A program made the position numbers and the translations under genes. Below, piece after piece: positions 1 to 7,932 of a DNA stretch of 64,000 nucleotides. This DNA comes from Streptomyces cylindrosporus (GTDB taxonomy: Bacteria > Actinomycetota > Actinomycetes > Streptomycetales > Streptomycetaceae). The notes below the pieces were generated by a model that saw only the letters and a list, made by a program, of their open reading frames with translations, was not told the origin of the DNA and made no database searches. The DNA lies in contig NZ_JALDAY010000001.1 of NCBI RefSeq assembly GCF_022698165.1, forward strand, positions 682,001 to 746,000, in the 5' to 3' direction. Positions within the stretch are counted from its first letter, which is position 1. The number at the start of each line of letters is the position of its first letter.

Positions 1-535
1 GCTCGCCATCGCCGAGCAGCGCGAAGAGCCGCAGCCGGACTGGGAGTTGGCCGTGGGGGCCCTCCGCCACGCGATCCGGCGCCACCCCGAGCGGTTCCTC
101 GACAAGGACCGCTACTCGATGGACTGGTACTACCCGGTGCTGGGCGGCGCGTTGACGGGCGCGGAGGCCAAGTCCCGTATAGAGGAGGGCTGGGAGCGCT
201 TCGTCGTCCCCGGCCTCGGCGTGCGCTGCGTCGTCCCGAACCCCTGGGTCACCGGCGGCGAGTCCGCCGAACTCGCCCTCACCCTCTGGGCGATGGGCGA
301 GTCCGACCGCGCGCTGGAGATCCTCCAGTCGATCCAGCACCTGCGCGACGCCGAGTCCGGCCTGTACTGGACGGGTTACGTCTTCGAGGACGAGACGATC
401 TGGCCCCAGGAACTCACCACCTGGACAGCCGGCTCCCTCCTCCTCGCGGTCGCGGCCCTCGGCGGCCACGACGCGACCTGCACGGTGTTCGGCGGCGAGA
501 CGCTACCGCGCGGACTGGACCCGGACTGCTGCTGA
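1..535 (+). CDS. C-terminal part of a prenyltransferase/squalene-cyclase-fold protein (5' truncated by window edge)
   Basis: The reading frame is open from base 2, so the gene begins before the window; about 177 residues and the TGA stop are visible. The sequence is helical and rich in aromatic residues (WYYPVLGGAL, SGLYWTGYVF, ETIWPQELTTW) with an AELALTLWAMGES segment. This resembles the alpha/alpha-toroid repeats of prenyltransferase/squalene-oxidase-like proteins that occur in Streptomyces sugar or polyketide loci. No complete catalytic motif is visible in this fragment, so substrate and reaction cannot be given. The next gene is convergent, 22 bases after the stop. The fold call is from recollection of the family and is moderate; the fact that it is a real gene is secure from codon bias. 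Confidence 0.6.
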   Translation, partial: LAIAEQREEPQPDWELAVGALRHAIRRHPERFLDKDRYSMDWYYPVLGGALTGAEAKSRIEEGWERFVVPGLGVRCVVPNPWVTGGESAELALTLWAMGESDRALEILQSIQHLRDAESGLYWTGYVFEDETIWPQELTTWTAGSLLLAVAALGGHDATCTVFGGETLPRGLDPDCC

Positions 536-557
536 CGCTCGCGGCGTACCGGTCCGC

Positions 558-845
558 TCAGTGACGCTGCATGCGGCCCGCGATCGCGTGGCCGACGAAG
601 AGGTAGACCACCGCCGCGAGGCCGTAGCCGGCGACCACGCGGGCCCAGGCCTTGTCGAAGGTGAACAGGTCACGCGACCAGCCCGCCAGCCAGTTGGCCA
701 CGTCATGGACGAACTGCACCAGTTCATTGGCGCGGTTGGCGTCCAGCAGGTACATCACAATCCACAGGCCCAGGATGAGGGCCATGATGTCGGCGACGAT
801 CGCCACGACCGCGCCGGCCCGATTGCCACTGCTATATCGAGACAT
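558..845 (-). CDS. small membrane protein, 95 aa
   Basis: The ORF runs from ATG at 845 to a stop at 558 and encodes MSRYSSGNRAG followed by two hydrophobic segments, at about residues 11-34 (VVAIVADIMALILGLWIVMY) and 70-88, separated by an amphipathic stretch with several tryptophans. It is therefore a two-helix inner-membrane protein with no enzymatic motif. It is transcribed away from the lipoprotein gene at 984, and the 138-base gap must hold both promoters. A much longer overlapping ORF (558-3350) in the same frame is a high-GC shadow through other genes; the start was set at 845 because the hydrophobic small-protein signature begins there. Function unknown. Confidence 0.6.
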   Translation of the reverse strand: MSRYSSGNRAGAVVAIVADIMALILGLWIVMYLLDANRANELVQFVHDVANWLAGWSRDLFTFDKAWARVVAGYGLAAVVYLFVGHAIAGRMQRH

Positions 846-983
846 GCTTTCCGGATTGCCGCAGCTTCCGGAATGAAACCCTTGTGTGAAACCCGAACGG
901 GTTCGCCCGAGTGGCGGACAGCGCCGGCCCGGGGCAGGCTGCCGGAGGAACACCGACTCGGGGAGAACACCCCGGAGGACCCC

Positions 984-1556
984 GTGCCCGTACCGATACG
1001 GCGCCTCTTCGTGGCGCTCACCCTCTGCTGCGCCCTGCTCGCGACCGCCACAGCCTGCGGAAACAGCGGAACCGACGCCGCCCAGGACACCGCAGCGGTC
1101 GTGGCCGCCGCCGACACCCCCAGCCCCACCAGCTCGGCCGAACGCCAGAAGTTCGCCAAGACCCGCTTCGTGGCGAACGCCGGGCTCGCGGCCGGGGCGA
1201 CGTACCAGTGGATCGTGAAGCCCTGGAAGGCCGGCAAGTTCAAGAAGGGCACCAAGGGGCGCAAGTTCGCCCTGGTGAAGGCGGGGCTCGCGGGCGCGTT
1301 CGCGTACAACCGGCTCAAGGCGGCCATCCGCAACGCCCAGGGCGACCCGACCCTCTCCAAGGCGCTGGCACCCCTGAGCTCCGGCATCGACGCCCTCAAG
1401 GACCTCCCGTCGAAACTCCGCAAGGGCGACTCGGCCGACGACGCGGCCGGCTCCTTCGACGACATCATCAACAAGGTCAAGGACGCCGGAAAGAGCGCGG
1501 GCGCCGAGGTGACGAACCAGGTCCCGTCGGCCGGCCAACTGGCGGGCGGCAGCTAG
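984..1556 (+). CDS. secreted lipoprotein of unknown function, 190 aa
   Basis: The start is GTG 984, preceded by GGAGGA at 974-979. The N-terminus is a lipoprotein signal: basic residues, a hydrophobic core (LFVALTLCCALLATATA), then a lipobox ending ATAC-G with the acylated cysteine at about residue 22. The mature part starts with a Ser/Thr/Pro-rich linker, then a lysine-rich region (KPWKAGKFKKGTKGRK) and helical segments with KLRKGDSADD and DIINKVKDAGK. No known catalytic motif was recognised. The last four bases overlap the 3' end of the convergent oxidoreductase gene at 1553. The protein should be anchored on the outer face of the membrane; the role is unknown. Confidence 0.7.
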   Translation: MPVPIRRLFVALTLCCALLATATACGNSGTDAAQDTAAVVAAADTPSPTSSAERQKFAKTRFVANAGLAAGATYQWIVKPWKAGKFKKGTKGRKFALVKAGLAGAFAYNRLKAAIRNAQGDPTLSKALAPLSSGIDALKDLPSKLRKGDSADDAAGSFDDIINKVKDAGKSAGAEVTNQVPSAGQLAGGS

Positions 1557-2563
1557 GAGTTCAGCTCCGCCAGCACCCGCAGCGACTCCCGGTCGGGGGC
1601 CAGTGCCAGCAGGTCCGTCACCGGCCCCTTCCGCCACAACTCCAGCCGCTCCGCGATCCGTTCGCGCGGGCCGACCAGCGAGATCTCGTCCGCGAAGGCA
1701 TCCGGCACGGCCAGCACGGCCTCCTCCCTCCGCCCCTCCAGGAACAGCCGCTGAATGTGCCGCGCCTCCTCCTCGTAGCCCATCCGCGCCATCAGGTCGG
1801 CATGGAAGTTGCGGGACGCGTGCCCCATGCCGCCGATGTAGAAGCCGAGCATGGTCTTGACCGGCAGCAGCCCCTCGGCGACGTCGGCACAGACCTGGAC
1901 GCGGGCGAGCGGGGCGACGAGGAAGCCCGGCGGAAGCGCCTCGACTGCCGCTCCGTACGCGTCCGGACGGCTCGGCGACCAGTACAGCGGCAGCCACCCG
2001 TCGGCGATCCGCGTCGTCTGCTCGACGTTCCTCGGCCCCTCCGCACCGAGCAGGATCGGCAGGTCGAAACGGAGGGGATGCGTGATCGGCTTGAGCGCCT
2101 TGCCGAGCCCGGTCCCGTCCTCGCCACGGTAGGGGTGCGAGTGGAAGCGTCCGTCCAGCGCGACCGGCCCTTCCCTCCGCAGCACCTGCCGTACGACGTC
2201 CACGTACTCCCGTGTCGCGGTCAGCGGCGACTTCGGGAACGGCCGCCCGTACCACCCCTCCACCACCTGCGGTCCCGACAGCCCCAGCCCCAGCATCACG
2301 CGCCCGCCGGAGAGGTGGTCGAGGGTGAGGGCGTGCATCGCGGTGGTGGTCGGCGACCGGGCCGCCATCTGCGCAACCGCCGTACCCAGCCTGATCCTTG
2401 AGGTCTGCGCCGCGATCCAGGTGAGGGGAGTGAAGACGTCCGACCCCCAGGACTCGGCCGTCCAGACGGAGTCGTACCCGAGCCGCTCGGCCTCCTGCGC
2501 GAGCGGTACGTGGTCGGCGGAGGGGCCGCGGCCCCAGTAGCCGAGGGCGAGACCGAGTCGCAT
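1553..2563 (-). CDS. LLM-class flavin/F420-dependent oxidoreductase, 336 aa
   Basis: This is a TIM-barrel oxidoreductase of the luciferase-like monooxygenase superfamily. It begins MRLGLALGYWGRG, with the typical AERLGYDSVWTAE segment (about residues 25-40), RIRLGTAVAQMAARSP (strand 3 and loop), LDHLSGGRVMLGLG (about 82-95) and, towards the C-terminus, LVGPRERIAERLELW. Length fits the F420-dependent branch, in which reduced F420 or FMN is used for hydride transfer; the substrate cannot be read from sequence. The start at 2563 follows GGAGG with a four-base spacer. A 13-bp palindrome lies 39-51 bases upstream and is listed separately. It is the only gene of its transcript; the upstream gene is on the same strand but 135 bases away. 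Confidence 0.88.
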   Translation of the reverse strand: MRLGLALGYWGRGPSADHVPLAQEAERLGYDSVWTAESWGSDVFTPLTWIAAQTSRIRLGTAVAQMAARSPTTTAMHALTLDHLSGGRVMLGLGLSGPQVVEGWYGRPFPKSPLTATREYVDVVRQVLRREGPVALDGRFHSHPYRGEDGTGLGKALKPITHPLRFDLPILLGAEGPRNVEQTTRIADGWLPLYWSPSRPDAYGAAVEALPPGFLVAPLARVQVCADVAEGLLPVKTMLGFYIGGMGHASRNFHADLMARMGYEEEARHIQRLFLEGRREEAVLAVPDAFADEISLVGPRERIAERLELWRKGPVTDLLALAPDRESLRVLAELNS

Positions 2564-2601
2564 GGCGCCTCCACCAGGTGTCTGCCGTTGTGTGCCGTAT
2601 C

Positions 2602-2614
2602 TGACGGTCCGTCA
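2602..2614. promoter_or_regulatory. 13-bp palindrome TGACGGTCCGTCA upstream of the LLM oxidoreductase
   Basis: The site has perfect 6-bp arms (TGACGG/CCGTCA) around a single central T, 39 bases upstream of the oxidoreductase start. On the minus strand its flank reads TTTGACGGACCGTCA, so the arm also forms a TTGACG -35-like hexamer. Short symmetric sites of this kind are typical for TetR-family repressors. No matching regulator gene adjoins it, so the partner is not known. Confidence 0.45.
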
Positions 2615-2698
2615 AATCCGGTGCTACGAGCTGCGACTGTACGACAACGGCCCCCCGCCCGAAAGGGCGAGAGGCCGTGGTGCTGCTACTTCTGGAGC

Positions 2699-3469
2699 TC
2701 AGCCGCGCTGGATGCCGGACGTGTCCTGGAGGACACCGCGGCGGCCGTCCTGCGTCTGGGCGACCAGGCCCGGACCGCGCTGCTCGACGGCCAGATACCA
2801 GGTGCCGGGCGCCAGTTCGGCGATCGGCGTCGGCGAACCGTCCTCCGCGAACAGCGGCCGCGGCACCGGCACGGCGAACCAGAACGGCGAGAAGTCCCCG
2901 GCCGGCTGCGGCGCCTGGGCCTGCGGCGCGGCACCGTAGGGCTGCCCCGGCTGCGGCTGACCGCCGTACGGCTGCTGCTGCGCACCCGGGTAGCCGTAAC
3001 CACCCGGCTGCGGCTGGCCGCCGTACGGCTGCGGGGCCTGCGGCTTGGGCGCCGGGATGAGCGCGGCCTGCAGCGCGGGGACCAGCGGGGTGGCGATGGC
3101 GGCACCGGCCAGGACGAGGGCGGCGATGAAGCCGAGGATGAGACCGGCGGCCGGGCTGGTGCCCTTGCCGCTGTCCACCAGGTACCAGAACAGGCTCCAT
3201 GCCACGAGGACCGTGAACGCCGTGCCCACGACTCCGAGATCGAGGCCGGCGACCTTGCGCGGCTGCGGAAGGGCGCGGTTGACGACGATCAGGGCGGCAC
3301 CGATGACGCCTGCCATGTAGAGACCCAGGCCCACGCCGAGGCTGTCCCACGCGTTCACGTCGATGTCGTACCCGGAGACGGTGTACGAGTTGAGGAACGA
3401 CGCGATGAACAGCAGTACCGCTGCCCCGATCAGCACGCCGTCGCCTCGGTTGAGGGAGCGGATGTTCAC
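2699..3469 (-). CDS. four-helix membrane protein with Pro/Gln/Gly/Tyr-rich cytoplasmic segment (DUF5336-like), 256 aa
   Basis: Start chosen at GTG 3469 (VNIRSLNRGDGV), preceded by GAAGGA; an earlier in-frame GTG at 3517 adds 16 charged residues but lacks a ribosome-binding site and overlaps a possible TAGGGT -10 box. Four hydrophobic segments lie at about residues 13-30, 50-70, 84-105 and 112-140. They are followed by a low-complexity region of repeated QPYGGQPQPG-type units and a compact C-terminal domain of about 60 residues ending LQDTSGIQRG. The membrane part resembles proteins annotated DUF5336 in actinobacteria; this is a recollection, not a search. Neighbours on the same strand are a cell-wall amidase upstream and the oxidoreductase downstream. 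Function unknown. Confidence 0.75.
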   Translation of the reverse strand: MNIRSLNRGDGVLIGAAVLLFIASFLNSYTVSGYDIDVNAWDSLGVGLGLYMAGVIGAALIVVNRALPQPRKVAGLDLGVVGTAFTVLVAWSLFWYLVDSGKGTSPAAGLILGFIAALVLAGAAIATPLVPALQAALIPAPKPQAPQPYGGQPQPGGYGYPGAQQQPYGGQPQPGQPYGAAPQAQAPQPAGDFSPFWFAVPVPRPLFAEDGSPTPIAELAPGTWYLAVEQRGPGLVAQTQDGRRGVLQDTSGIQRG

Positions 3470-3551
3470 TTCAGGTCCTTCGTAGTCGTCTCGTCGTCGG
3501 TAGACCCTATCGTCCACCCGACCTGGGTGTCCGCAGGGATCCGCCCGCCGA

Positions 3552-4517
3552 TCACGAAGCGCGCAGGAAACTCACGATTCCTTCAGAGATCCCCTGGGCC
3601 GCCTTCTGTCGCCAGGCCCCGCTGGTGAGCAGTGCCGCGTCCTTGCTATCGCGCATGTTGCCGCACTCGATGAACACCTTGGGAACCGTTGACAGATTGA
3701 GACCGCCGAGGTCCTTACGTGTGACGAGACCGGTGCCGTCGCCGATGTAGTTGGACGCGGGCTCGCCCGTCACCCGGACGAAGTTGCCCGCGATACGCAC
3801 GCCGAGGTCGGCGGAAGGGGCGACGATGGCGCGGGTGTCGGCGGCGCCCGCGTGCACGGACCCGGGAAGGATCACGTGGAACCCGCGGTCGCCGGCCGCG
3901 GCCCCGTCCGCGTGGATGGAGATCGCGGCGTCGGCGTGGGCGAGATTCCCGATCCGGGCCCGCTGATCGACACAGGGCCCCCAGGCGGGGGAACCGGTGT
4001 CACGGGTCAACTTCACCGTGGCGCCCAGCTTCTCCAGCAGCGCCTTCAGCCGGTGCGAGACGTCGAGCGTGAACTGCGCCTCCGTGTAACCCCCGTTGGT
4101 CGAGGTCCCGGTCGTGTCGCACTCCTTCCAGTTCGTGCCGATGTTCACCTTGCGGTTGATCTCGGCGGTGTGCTGGAAGTTGCCGGGGTTGTGCCCCGGA
4201 TCGATTACGACGACCTTGCCCTTGAGGGGCCCGGAGGCGGCGGGGGAGGAGGGTGTCGGAGTCGGCACCTTGCCGTCGTCCGGCGAGGAGGACGTGGGAG
4301 CGACGGACGAGACGGGAGTGCCGATGGCGGAGGACGCCGGCGAGGTCCGCACGGTCGCCCGGTCCGAGCCGCCCCCACCCCCCGACCCACCCACGGCCTC
4401 GTACACGAGCCACCCCAGCAGGGCCCCCGGCACGAGCGCGGCGACCGCCACGGTCAGGGGGCCGCGACGGGGACGGCGGGGCTGGGGAGGATCGAAGTCA
4501 GGGCCTACGTACGACAC
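3552..4517 (-). CDS. N-acetylmuramoyl-L-alanine amidase (Amidase_3), membrane-anchored
   Basis: The enzyme cleaves the lactyl-amide bond between muramic acid and the stem peptide of peptidoglycan. An N-terminal Pro/Arg-rich cytoplasmic tail precedes one membrane segment (TVAVAALVPGALLGWLVY), a Ser/Thr/Pro linker and the catalytic domain. The zinc ligands of the Amidase_3 family are visible: VVIDPGHN (His), YTEAQF (Glu), ISIHADG (His), and the catalytic Glu in VFIECGN near the C-terminus. The start is ambiguous. GTG 4526 opens the longest frame, but a TAGGGT -10 box at 4525-4530 overlaps it and sits exactly seven bases before GTG 4517, which favours a leaderless message starting at 4517. The domain architecture suggests action at the outer face during growth or division. 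Confidence 0.9.
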   Translation of the reverse strand: MSYVGPDFDPPQPRRPRRGPLTVAVAALVPGALLGWLVYEAVGGSGGGGGSDRATVRTSPASSAIGTPVSSVAPTSSSPDDGKVPTPTPSSPAASGPLKGKVVVIDPGHNPGNFQHTAEINRKVNIGTNWKECDTTGTSTNGGYTEAQFTLDVSHRLKALLEKLGATVKLTRDTGSPAWGPCVDQRARIGNLAHADAAISIHADGAAAGDRGFHVILPGSVHAGAADTRAIVAPSADLGVRIAGNFVRVTGEPASNYIGDGTGLVTRKDLGGLNLSTVPKVFIECGNMRDSKDAALLTSGAWRQKAAQGISEGIVSFLRAS

Positions 4518-4530
4518 GTCTGCCACCCTA
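4518..4530 (-). promoter_or_regulatory. TAGGGT -10 element for a leaderless amidase transcript
   Basis: On the minus strand TAGGGT (4530-4525) is followed by seven bases and then GTG at 4517. This spacing places the transcription start on the start codon, a common arrangement in Streptomyces. No convincing -35 hexamer was found at 17-18 bases upstream. Confidence 0.5.
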
Positions 4531-4616
4531 GCGGCCGTCGATGGCGTCCATAGGGTTCGTGCGGGCCGTTGGGATGAGAGGAGTAGTCGGGCACCCGTCG
4601 GCGCAAAACATTAGAC

Positions 4617-5228
4617 ATGGCCGGTTCACTGCTCCTCTCTCTGATGGGAATGGTCGGAACCCTGATCGGCAGCAGCCTTACGGCTTTCATCACCAGCCGG
4701 TCGGAACGCGCGAAACAGCGAGCCCTGGAGCAACAGGAAGAACGCCAGTCCCGCAGACAGGAAAGACTGCAGGAACTGGATCTTCGCCTGGAGCAGCATC
4801 GATGGCGAAGAGAACACAGGAAGCTGATCTATCAGGAATTCGCCGAGAAATCGCAGCTGGCCCGGATCGCGGCTCTCGACCATCACAGGTCCTGTCTGCC
4901 GGGCACCCCCGAAGCAGGAAATGCGGAAGAGATCCGGCTGCGCGGCAGGACAACGTACCGAGACGCTCTGATGACTTCCTACGCGGTCGAGTTGCAGGGG
5001 CCCGAGGAGGTGGCTGCTCAGGCGAACGCCTGCCTCACGAGCCTCCGCGACCTGCTGAACTGCGCGGAGGACCACGAGGCGAGATCCAGGTCGAGAGCGC
5101 TGAACCAGGAGGACCTGGCGCTGATGGACGAGGAGATATCGGCCCGCTTCGACGACGCGCAGAGATGCCTTCAGCTCTTCATCCGCGCCGGCCGCGTCGC
5201 TCTGGATCGCCCCACGCCGCCTATTTGA
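4617..5228 (+). CDS. hypothetical membrane-anchored coiled-coil protein, 203 aa
   Basis: The protein starts MAGSLLLSLMGMVGTLIGS, a single N-terminal hydrophobic segment (about residues 2-25). A long charged helix rich in Glu, Arg and Gln follows (about 28-75: AKQRALEQQEERQSRRQE and onward), strongly predicted to be a coiled coil. The C-terminal part is helical with scattered cysteines and ends VALDRPTPPI. There is no ribosome-binding site before ATG 4617, so the message may be leaderless. The last eight bases overlap the convergent methyltransferase gene. Codon use is less GC-biased than neighbours, which hints at recent acquisition. Function not recognised. Confidence 0.65.
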   Translation: MAGSLLLSLMGMVGTLIGSSLTAFITSRSERAKQRALEQQEERQSRRQERLQELDLRLEQHRWRREHRKLIYQEFAEKSQLARIAALDHHRSCLPGTPEAGNAEEIRLRGRTTYRDALMTSYAVELQGPEEVAAQANACLTSLRDLLNCAEDHEARSRSRALNQEDLALMDEEISARFDDAQRCLQLFIRAGRVALDRPTPPI

Positions 5229-5871
5229 TCTCCGCTCCCGTTCGCCGCAGGACGCGCAGCGAGTCGGTCACCGAGATCTCCGTGAAGGCGCCGGACTCCA
5301 GGGCCCGGAGGTAGACGCGGTACGGCGCCTGCCCCGTGAACTCGTCCTTCGGATCCGGGAACACGTCATGAATGAGCAGCAGTCCGCCTTCGGCCACATG
5401 GGGTGCCCACCCCTCGTAGTCGGCGTTCGCGTGCTCGTCCGTGTGCCCGCCGTCGATGAAGACGAGCCCGAGGGGCGCATTCCAGAAGGCCGCGACCTGG
5501 GGGGACCGCCCGACGAGCGCGACCACGTGCTCCTCCAGTCCGGCCTGGTACAGGGTCCGCCGAAAGGTCGGCAACGTGTCCATCACCCCGAGCTCGGGGT
5601 CGACGGTCTCCGGATCGTGGTACTCCCACCCCGGCTGCTGCTCCTCACTCCCACGGTGATGATCGAGCGTGAGCGCGGTGACCCCGGTCTGCCGGGCCGC
5701 GTCCGCGAGCAGGACGGCGGACCGCCCGCAGTACGTCCCGACTTCGAGAAGCGGCAACCCGAGCGCACCTGCCTCGACGGCGGCGTCGTACAGCGCAAGC
5801 CCCTCATGCAGGGGCATGAACCCCTTCGCCTTCTCGAAGGCGGCGAGGACGGCGGGCGAGGGCGCTGCCAT
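5221..5871 (-). CDS. class I SAM-dependent methyltransferase, 216 aa
   Basis: A Rossmann-fold methyltransferase. The SAM-binding glycine motif is PLLEVGTYCGRSAVLLA (about residues 42-58), the acidic residue at the end of strand 2 is in LTLDHHRG, and the post-motif LGLVFIDGGHTDEHA carries the acidic/His cluster typical of O-methyltransferase-like proteins related to the CmcI/Methyltransf_24 group. The start was set at ATG 5871 because GGAAGGA lies just upstream (on the minus strand of 5876-5883); the longer ORF from 5928 has no such signal. Substrate unknown. The tail overlaps the preceding gene's 3' end by eight bases. Confidence 0.82.
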   Translation of the reverse strand: MAAPSPAVLAAFEKAKGFMPLHEGLALYDAAVEAGALGLPLLEVGTYCGRSAVLLADAARQTGVTALTLDHHRGSEEQQPGWEYHDPETVDPELGVMDTLPTFRRTLYQAGLEEHVVALVGRSPQVAAFWNAPLGLVFIDGGHTDEHANADYEGWAPHVAEGGLLLIHDVFPDPKDEFTGQAPYRVYLRALESGAFTEISVTDSLRVLRRTGAEIK

Positions 5872-5963
5872 GGGGTTCCTTCCGGTCGTACGAAGCTGAT
5901 CGACGCCCATGCTGTCGTACCCCCCCACGGATCTTCTCAGCAGGGGGTACGAGCAACCCCGTC

Positions 5964-6035
5964 AGGGGCGCGGGGAACTGCGCGACCAGCCACAACGAAG
6001 CATCAGCCGCCACTCAACAGAACCCCCCTGCCCCT
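5964..6035. repeat. Streptomyces-type intergenic repeat (copy 1), terminator-like
   Basis: The core AGGGGCGCGGGGAACTGCGC followed by GACCAGCC is a widespread intergenic element of streptomycetes (recalled, not searched). A second copy lies at 58,911-58,985 in this window. The outer AGGGGC (5964-5969) can pair with GCCCCT (6030-6035), which overlaps the stop codon of the MFS gene, so the element could end that transcript. Confidence 0.6.
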
Positions 6036-7768
6036 TAGGCGTTGACAGTCTCCCCAGGCAGCGAAAGATCCAGATCCACAGCCAACTCCTCCCCCGAATG
6101 CGTAGCAGCGGAGGCAAGCGGCCCATGGCCGAACGCCCTCGCCGCCAGCACATACGCCCCCTGCGCAGGCACGGCGAGCTCATAACTCCCGTCGTCCTCG
6201 GACACCGTCGCCCCCGCCTGCCGCCCCCGCCGGTCGATGAGCGTCACCTTGGCCCGTGCCACCGGCGCACCCCCGGCATCCAGCACACGCCCACGGAACC
6301 CCCGCAGCACGGCCTCGGCGTTGTCGATACCGGCCTCCTCCTCGCTGCTCGCCCGCAGCTGAGGCGCCCGATTCGCCTTCGGCAGGAACAGCGCCATCAC
6401 CAGCCCGATCGCCACCGCACCCGTCGCGATGAGGAACGACACCCGGAACCCGTGCATGGTCGGTATCGCGACCCCACCGACGTTGTTCGCGGTGTTGGCG
6501 AGCACCATCCCGATCACGGCGCTGGACACCGACGTACCGATGGACCGCATCAACGTGTTGAGCCCGTTCGCCGCCCCCGTCTCCGACGCCGGCACCGCCC
6601 CCACGATCAGCGCGGGCAGCGACGAGTACGCGAGCCCGATGCCCGCGCCCAGCACCACCGCGATGACCAGGCTCTGCCAGGCCGCGCTCATCAGCCCCAG
6701 CCCGGCGCCGTACCCGATCGCGATGATCAGCATGCCGAGGATCAGCGTGACCTTCGGCCCGTACTTCGCCGACAGGCGCGCGTACACCGGTGCCGTGACC
6801 ATCATGGTCAGCCCCAGCGGAGCGACCAGCAGACCCGCGGTGACCATCGACTGGCCGAGGCCGTACCCGGTGGCCTTCGGCAGCTGCAGCAGCTGGGGAA
6901 GGACGAGCGAGACGACGTAGAACGAGACACCGACCATGATCGACGCCAGGTTGGTGAAGAGGACGGCGGGCCGGGCCGTGGTCCGCAGGTCCACCAGCGG
7001 CGCCTGGGAGCGCAGCTCGAACAGGCCCCACAGGACCAGTACGACGGCCGACGCGGCGAACATGCCGAGCGTGCCGCCCGAGGTCCAGCCCCAGTCGCTG
7101 CCCTTGGTGATCGGCAGCAGGAACAGCACCAGGCCGGCGGACAGTCCGAGCGCGCCCAGGACGTCGAAGGAACCCTTCGCCCGCATCGGGGACTCCGGTA
7201 CGACGAGCAGCGTCAGGACGATCGAGAGCGCGCCGAGGCCCGCCGCGCCGTAGAAGAGGGCGTGCCAGTCGGCGTGCTGGGCGACCAGCGCCGCGAGCGG
7301 CAGCGCGAGTCCGCCGCCGACGCCGATCGAGGAGCTCATCAGGGCCATCGCGGAGCCGAGCTTCTCGCGGGGCAGCATGTCGCGCATCAGGCCGATGCCG
7401 AGCGGGATGGCGCCCATCGCGAAGCCCTGGAGCGTACGGCCGACGATCATCGTGAGCAGCTGGCTGGTGAGGGCGCTGATCAGCGCGCCCGCCACCATGA
7501 CGGCGAGGCTGAGGATCAGCATCTTCCGCTTGCCGTAGAGGTCGCCGAGGCGGCCCATGATCGGGGTGGCCACGGCGCCCGAGAGGAGCGTCGAGGTCAG
7601 GACCCAGGTGGCGTTGCTGGGTGCGGTGTCCAGCAGTTGCGGCAGGTCCTTGATCACCGGGACGAGCAGGGTCTGCATCACCGCGACAACGATGCCCGCG
7701 AAGGCGAGCACCGGGACCACGATCCCGCTCGCTCTCCGGGCGGGCAGGTCGTTCGTCGTGTGGGTCAT
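6035..7768 (-). CDS. MFS drug exporter (14-TM DHA2 type) with C-terminal carboxypeptidase-regulatory-like domain, 577 aa
   Basis: The first ~480 residues form a 14-helix major facilitator of the EmrB/QacA class. Motif A appears as GRLGDLYGKRKML (about residues 72-84), and the conserved helix 5 motif region reads LGIGLMRDMLPREKLG and MSSSIGVGGGLALPL. Such pumps exchange protons for hydrophobic or cationic drugs. After the last helix (ALFLPKANRA) come about 90 residues that are not membrane-spanning: FRGRVLDAGGAPVARAKVTL followed by GATVSEDDGSYELAVPAQG. This is the pattern of a carboxypeptidase D regulatory-like (Ig-fold) domain. The fusion is unusual for this family. The gene is divergent from the thiolase gene at 7933. 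Confidence 0.88.
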   Translation of the reverse strand: MTHTTNDLPARRASGIVVPVLAFAGIVVAVMQTLLVPVIKDLPQLLDTAPSNATWVLTSTLLSGAVATPIMGRLGDLYGKRKMLILSLAVMVAGALISALTSQLLTMIVGRTLQGFAMGAIPLGIGLMRDMLPREKLGSAMALMSSSIGVGGGLALPLAALVAQHADWHALFYGAAGLGALSIVLTLLVVPESPMRAKGSFDVLGALGLSAGLVLFLLPITKGSDWGWTSGGTLGMFAASAVVLVLWGLFELRSQAPLVDLRTTARPAVLFTNLASIMVGVSFYVVSLVLPQLLQLPKATGYGLGQSMVTAGLLVAPLGLTMMVTAPVYARLSAKYGPKVTLILGMLIIAIGYGAGLGLMSAAWQSLVIAVVLGAGIGLAYSSLPALIVGAVPASETGAANGLNTLMRSIGTSVSSAVIGMVLANTANNVGGVAIPTMHGFRVSFLIATGAVAIGLVMALFLPKANRAPQLRASSEEEAGIDNAEAVLRGFRGRVLDAGGAPVARAKVTLIDRRGRQAGATVSEDDGSYELAVPAQGAYVLAARAFGHGPLASAATHSGEELAVDLDLSLPGETVNA

Positions 7769-7906
7769 TGCGAGAGGCCTCCGAGAAGAAATAAGTGTCG
7801 GGTAAACCTCGTATGCACAGGCAACTATTCCGTTGCTTCGGGCTTCTAATCAATCCTTGACCCACTCATGGGGATCTGATCATCCGTCAGTGCTCTGGTG
7901 AGTTGG

Positions 7907-7920
7907 TGGAACGTGTTCTA
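7907..7920. promoter_or_regulatory. KstR-like operator TGGAACGTGTTCTA
   Basis: This exact 14-mer fits the KstR consensus TNNAACNNGTTNNA known from mycobacteria and rhodococci, where it controls sterol catabolism genes. It ends 12 bases before the thiolase ATG and overlaps a TACTCT -10-like box at 7919-7924 that is eight bases from the ATG. An almost identical site precedes the MaoC operon at 17,558-17,571. Confidence 0.65.
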
Positions 7921-7932
7921 CTCTCACGCGCC

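Noticed and set aside
558..3350. A 930-codon ORF on the minus strand
   Set aside because: It spans several well-supported genes in other frames and has low-complexity Arg/Gly/Ala composition; only its last 95 codons resemble a real protein.
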